Positions 60,942-64,000 of a stretch of 64,000 bases of DNA are shown in pieces. The notes under the pieces are model-generated. The model was given only the letters and a program-made list of their open reading frames with translations. It was not told the origin of the DNA and searched no databases. The stretch covers positions 124,001 to 188,000 of the forward strand of contig CAWHUM010000012.1 of NCBI GenBank assembly GCA_963832445.1. Reading direction: 5' to 3'. This DNA comes from AWTP1-13 sp963832445 (lineage in GTDB: Bacteria; Pseudomonadota; Alphaproteobacteria; Rhizobiales; Hyphomicrobiaceae). The position numbers and the translations under genes were made by a program. Every line of letters starts with the position of its first letter. Positions within the stretch are counted from its first letter, which is position 1.

Positions 60942-62528
60942 TCAATGGCGGAAGTGGCGCACGCCGGTGAACACCATGGCGAGGCCGGCGTCGTCGGCGG
61001 CCTTGATCACGTCGGCATCGCGCATGGAGCCGCCGGGCTGGATCACGGCGGTGGCGCCCGCCTCCGCGGCCGCCAGTAGCCCGTCGGCAAACGGGAAGAA
61101 CGCGTCGGAGGCAACCACCGAGCCTTTGGCCAGCGGCTCCGTCTCACCCGCCGCTTTGGCAGCCTCGGCCGACTTGAGAGCCGCTATGCGCGCACTGTCG
61201 ACGCGGCTCATCTGGCCGGCGCCTATGCCGACGGTAGCGCCGCCTTTGGCGTAGACGATGGCGTTGGATTTGACGTGCTTGGCCACCCTGAAGGCGAACT
61301 TGAGATCCGCCAGCTCCTGCGGCGTCGGCTGGCGCTTGCTCACGACCTTCAGGCCCATGTCGTCAACGACGGCATTGTCGCGCGACTGCACCAGGAAGCC
61401 GCCGGCGAGCGAGCGGAAGGTGGTGCCGTGGCCACGCGCATCGGGCAGGCCGCCGGTAGTGAGGAGACGCAGGTTCTTCTTCTCTGCAAAGATCGCCTTG
61501 GCTTCGTCGGTGGCACCCGGCGCGATCACCACCTCGGTGAAGATGCCGGTGATCTCCCTGGCCGCTGCCGCATCGATGATGCCGTTCAAGGCGATGATGC
61601 CGCCGAAGGCGCTCACCGGATCGCAGCGGAGCGCCTTGGCGTAGGCCTCCGCCAGCGTGGCGCCCATCGCCACCCCGCAGGGGTTGGCGTGCTTGATGAT
61701 GGCGACGGCCGGCGAAGCGGCGGGATCGAACTCGGCCACCAGCTCGAAGGCGGCATCCGTGTCGTTGAGGTTGTTGTAGGAGAGCTCCTTGCCCTGGTGC
61801 TGCAGGGCGGTCGCCACCCCCGGGCGCCGCTCGCCCGACAGATAGAAGGCGGCGTGCTGATGCGGGTTCTCCCCGTAGCGCAGCTCCTGCGCCAGCCGAC
61901 CGCCGAACGCGCGCCAGGCCGGCGCCCGCTCGCCGAGCCCGGCCGCGAACCAGCCGCTGATCGCTGCATCGTAGGCGGCAGTGCGCGCGTAGGCCTTGGC
62001 GGCAAGCGCCTTGCGCAGCTCGAGCGTGGTGGCGCCGCCGTGCTGCGCCAGCTCGGCCAGCACGCGCTCGTAGTCCTCGGGATCGACGACCACTGCGACG
62101 CCTGCGTGGTTCTTGGCGGCGGCGCGGATCATGGCCGGCCCGCCGATATCGATATTCTCGATGCAGTCGGCAAAGGGGGCGCCCTTCGTCACCGTCGCCT
62201 CGAACGGATAGAGGTTGACCACCAGCAGATCGATCGGCGCAATCTCATGTTTGCCCGCCGCGGCGTCGTGCTCAGGATTGCCGCGGATGGCGAGCAGCCC
62301 GCCGTGCACCTTGGGGTGCAGGGTCTTGAGCCGGCCGTCCATCATCTCGGGAAAGCCGGTGTGCTCGGCCACGTCCTTGACGGCGAGCCCGGCGTCCTTC
62401 AGCGCCTTGGCGGTTCCGCCGGTGGAGAGGATTTCCACCCCGCGCGTCGCCAAGGCGCGGGCGAAATCGACGAGCCCGGTCTTGTCGGAAACCGATATCA
62501 GGGCCCGCCGGATGACAGGTTCAGTCAT
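60942..62528 (-). CDS. purH: Bifunctional AICAR formyltransferase / IMP cyclohydrolase
   Basis: The last two steps of purine synthesis. A 528-residue protein with an N-terminal MGS-like cyclohydrolase domain (ALISVSDKTGLVDFARAL, LSTGGTAKALKDAG, GRLKTLHPKVHGGLL, DIGGPAMIRAAAKNH) and a C-terminal transformylase domain (ELRYGENPHQHAAFY, KHANPCGVA, DPVSAFGGIIALN, SDAFFPFADG). All motifs and the full length are intact. It starts at the ATG at 62528 (MTEPVIRRALIS). Single gene, with repeats downstream. Confidence 0.97.
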   Translation of the reverse strand: MTEPVIRRALISVSDKTGLVDFARALATRGVEILSTGGTAKALKDAGLAVKDVAEHTGFPEMMDGRLKTLHPKVHGGLLAIRGNPEHDAAAGKHEIAPIDLLVVNLYPFEATVTKGAPFADCIENIDIGGPAMIRAAAKNHAGVAVVVDPEDYERVLAELAQHGGATTLELRKALAAKAYARTAAYDAAISGWFAAGLGERAPAWRAFGGRLAQELRYGENPHQHAAFYLSGERRPGVATALQHQGKELSYNNLNDTDAAFELVAEFDPAASPAVAIIKHANPCGVAMGATLAEAYAKALRCDPVSAFGGIIALNGIIDAAAAREITGIFTEVVIAPGATDEAKAIFAEKKNLRLLTTGGLPDARGHGTTFRSLAGGFLVQSRDNAVVDDMGLKVVSKRQPTPQELADLKFAFRVAKHVKSNAIVYAKGGATVGIGAGQMSRVDSARIAALKSAEAAKAAGETEPLAKGSVVASDAFFPFADGLLAAAEAGATAVIQPGGSMRDADVIKAADDAGLAMVFTGVRHFRH

Positions 62529-62780
62529 GAGCACAGCCGTCGTTGCCGAATGCCTAGTATCGACGGTCGGTTAGCATGGATCATCGCGGAGCAATAGGCG
62601 TCCGCTGGCAGCACAGTACGCGCTCATGCCATCCCTGCGCCAAGGCTGCGGGCAGAGCCCAGTCCTTACGCATATCAGCTGTGGAAAATGCCGTGCTTTG
62701 CAAGGCTATTGGGGCGGCATAGCCTGAACTCGGGATGCGGAGGCCGCACGAGACGGCCGGCCAGCAGCGAGGAGATGCCC

Positions 62781-63665
62781 ATGCCAGTGACCATCCGCCA
62801 GATCGGCACGGTTTTCGCCGGCGAAGTGTCCGGCGTCGATATCACCAAGCCTGTGAGCCCCGAGGACGTGGCGGCGATCGAAGCCGGCATGGACCGCTAC
62901 GCCGTTCTCGTTTTTCGCGATCAGAAGCTGACCGACGAGCAACAGATGGCGTTCTCGCGCAACTTCGGCGCACTCGAGGACGCGCGCGGCGGCAACATCG
63001 CCAAGCCCGAGGACAAGCGGCTCGCCACCGGCATGAACGATGTGTCCAACCTCGGCAAGGACGGCAAGCCGCTGGCGCTCGACAGCCGCCAGCGCATGTT
63101 CAACCTCGGCAACATGCTTTGGCACTCGGACAGCTCTTTCCGGGCCATCCCTGCGAAGTACTCGCTGCTCTCCGCACGCGTGGTCAATCCCAACGGCGGC
63201 GACACCGAGTTCGCCGACATGCGCGCCGCCTACGATGCGCTTGAGGAGGAGACCAAGCGCGAGATCGCCGACTACGTGTGCGAGCACTCGCTCATGTACT
63301 CGCGCGGGTCGCTGGGTTTCCTCGATTACACGGACGAGGAGAAGCAGCTGTTCAAGCCGGTGCGTCAGCGGTTAGTCCGCACGCATCCGGTGACAGGCCG
63401 CAAGTCGCTCTATCTTTCCTCGCATGCCGGCACGATCCTGGGCATGCCAATACCGGTGGCGCGCATCCTGCTCAGGGACCTCACCGAGCACGCCACCCAG
63501 CCCCGCTTCGTCTACGTGCACAAATGGAAGATTTACGACCTCGTCATGTGGGACAATCGCCAGACCATGCACCGCGGCCGGCGCTATGACGAGACGCAGC
63601 CCCGCGATGTGCGCCGCACCACCGTCGCCGGCGATGCTCCTACCGTAGCGCAGGCCGCGGCCTAG
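62781..63665 (+). CDS. TauD/TfdA family dioxygenase
   Basis: A 294-residue Fe(II)/2-oxoglutarate dioxygenase. The iron ligands are His115 and Asp117 (LWHSDSSF) and His264 (TMHRGRRYD); Arg275 or Arg278 in PRDVRRTTV binds 2-oxoglutarate. The start VTIRQIGTVFAGEVSGVDITKPV is the family opening. The group includes taurine, 2,4-D and alkylsulfate dioxygenases; its closest branch is phenoxyacetate/alpha-ketoglutarate-type (TfdA-like) in my reading, without a firm substrate. GAGGAG lies six bases before the ATG at 62781. Confidence 0.9.
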   Translation: MPVTIRQIGTVFAGEVSGVDITKPVSPEDVAAIEAGMDRYAVLVFRDQKLTDEQQMAFSRNFGALEDARGGNIAKPEDKRLATGMNDVSNLGKDGKPLALDSRQRMFNLGNMLWHSDSSFRAIPAKYSLLSARVVNPNGGDTEFADMRAAYDALEEETKREIADYVCEHSLMYSRGSLGFLDYTDEEKQLFKPVRQRLVRTHPVTGRKSLYLSSHAGTILGMPIPVARILLRDLTEHATQPRFVYVHKWKIYDLVMWDNRQTMHRGRRYDETQPRDVRRTTVAGDAPTVAQAAA

Positions 63666-63878
63666 GGGGCGCTGCAGCACCCCGCAAATCGCCTGGTCGG
63701 CCGCGAATTCGGCAATGCCCTGGGCCTGGGTCGCCAGCTTGAGCTTCACTTGCAGCAGGCGCTTGCAAGTAGCTCGCCCGGCAAACAGGGGCAGGCATAT
63801 AATTTCCCTAAAGACAGAATCGCTGGCCGCAATCCATCGCCCATGTTAGTTGTACCCGCGACGTCTGCGGGGTAGTGC

Positions 63879-64000
63879 ATGATTTGGCCTAGCGTCGCGG
63901 CAGCCGGCATCGGATTGCTGGCAGGCTTGCTCATCGTGCGAGTGCCGTTTCTGGTGCTCGCTTCGGTCCTTACGGTCGTAGCAGGTTCGGTTCTCACGCC
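63879..64000 (+). CDS. N-terminal part of a membrane protein, cut by the window end
   Basis: The frame begins at an ATG at 63879, and 40 residues are visible: MIWPSVAAAGIGLLAGLLIV, then a hydrophobic run FLVLASVLTVVAGSVLT. This makes two membrane segments with a short Arg-bearing turn (VRVPF). The rest lies outside the window. No Shine-Dalgarno is clear. The preceding 200 bases after the dioxygenase gene show nothing I recognise. Confidence 0.4.
   Translation, partial: MIWPSVAAAGIGLLAGLLIVRVPFLVLASVLTVVAGSVLT

Noticed and set aside
63746..63997. Open frame on the minus strand at the window end
   Set aside because: No ribosome site or family resemblance; it is antisense to a more plausible membrane protein start at 63879.
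1..64000. CRISPR array, tRNA or rRNA genes, insertion sequences or prophage
   Set aside because: No regularly spaced repeats, cloverleaf with T-arm consensus, rRNA segments or transposase/integrase motifs were found by reading; a tRNA or CRISPR scan would settle it.

Overview
The window is high-GC chromosomal DNA, almost certainly from an alphaproteobacterium of the Rhizobiales (Hyphomicrobiales) type. The pointers are an IalB-family gene, a roughly 1,600-residue NAD-glutamate dehydrogenase, a lone infC without rpmI-rplT behind it, many solute-importer systems of the Liv and Tct kinds, two molybdenum-hydroxylase gene sets, and dense GC-rich palindromic repeats between genes. I saw no tRNA, rRNA, CRISPR array, insertion sequence or phage gene.

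Layout. 0-10.7 kb holds housekeeping and mixed genes: an IalB C-terminus, a PcfJ-like protein, an alpha/beta hydrolase, a glycosyltransferase, infC, DUF427, an SDR, an NTF2-like protein, an M32 carboxypeptidase and a coniferyl-aldehyde-dehydrogenase-like ALDH. 10.7-16.5 kb holds a methyltransferase-like gene, a decarboxylase-type amidohydrolase divergent from a beta-hydroxyacid dehydrogenase plus maleylacetoacetate isomerase-like GST, and a Crp-type regulator with a DUF2892-YeeE-YeeE membrane operon. 16.5-27.9 kb is catabolic cluster 1: a three-subunit molybdenum hydroxylase in cox order (FAD, 2Fe-2S, Mo), an intradiol ring-cleavage dioxygenase and a complete Liv-type ABC importer. 28-34.1 kb is cluster 2: an FAD aromatic monooxygenase, cupin, cyclase-family hydrolase, LLM flavin oxidoreductase, a second beta-hydroxyacid dehydrogenase and a PuuE-like deacetylase. 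34.1-34.6 kb is a hicBA toxin-antitoxin pair. 34.7-48.05 kb is cluster 3, a long minus-strand run led by an IclR regulator: zinc alcohol dehydrogenase, RidA, FAD subunit, 2Fe-2S/Mo hydroxylase that looks like one MOP-type fusion, a TctC-TctB-TctA importer, Gfo/Idh/MocA oxidoreductase, alpha/beta hydrolase and a thiamine-diphosphate enzyme. 48-64 kb returns to mixed and housekeeping genes: CDF efflux, a YdjM-like membrane protein, EamA exporter, flavin reductase, a cytochrome c remnant, a lipoprotein, an orphan ParA, an AhpD-like protein, NAD-GDH, GNAT, purH and a TauD-like dioxygenase.

How it fits together. Clusters 1-3 combine uptake (Liv ABC, Tct tripartite), ring hydroxylation (molybdenum and FAD enzymes), ring opening (intradiol enzyme), hydrolysis (cyclase-family, alpha/beta, amidohydrolase-like) and reductive clean-up, so the region reads as an island for breaking down aromatic or N-heterocyclic compounds. 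The substrates cannot be named from sequence.

Quality warning. At least ten otherwise intact conserved genes are interrupted by one-base frame changes, mostly apparent insertions. The thiamine-diphosphate gene at 34.7-36.6 kb changes frame about fifteen times with no inactivating stop that I could see. This looks more like uncorrected insertion-rich sequencing error than decay, and gene models there are reconstructions.
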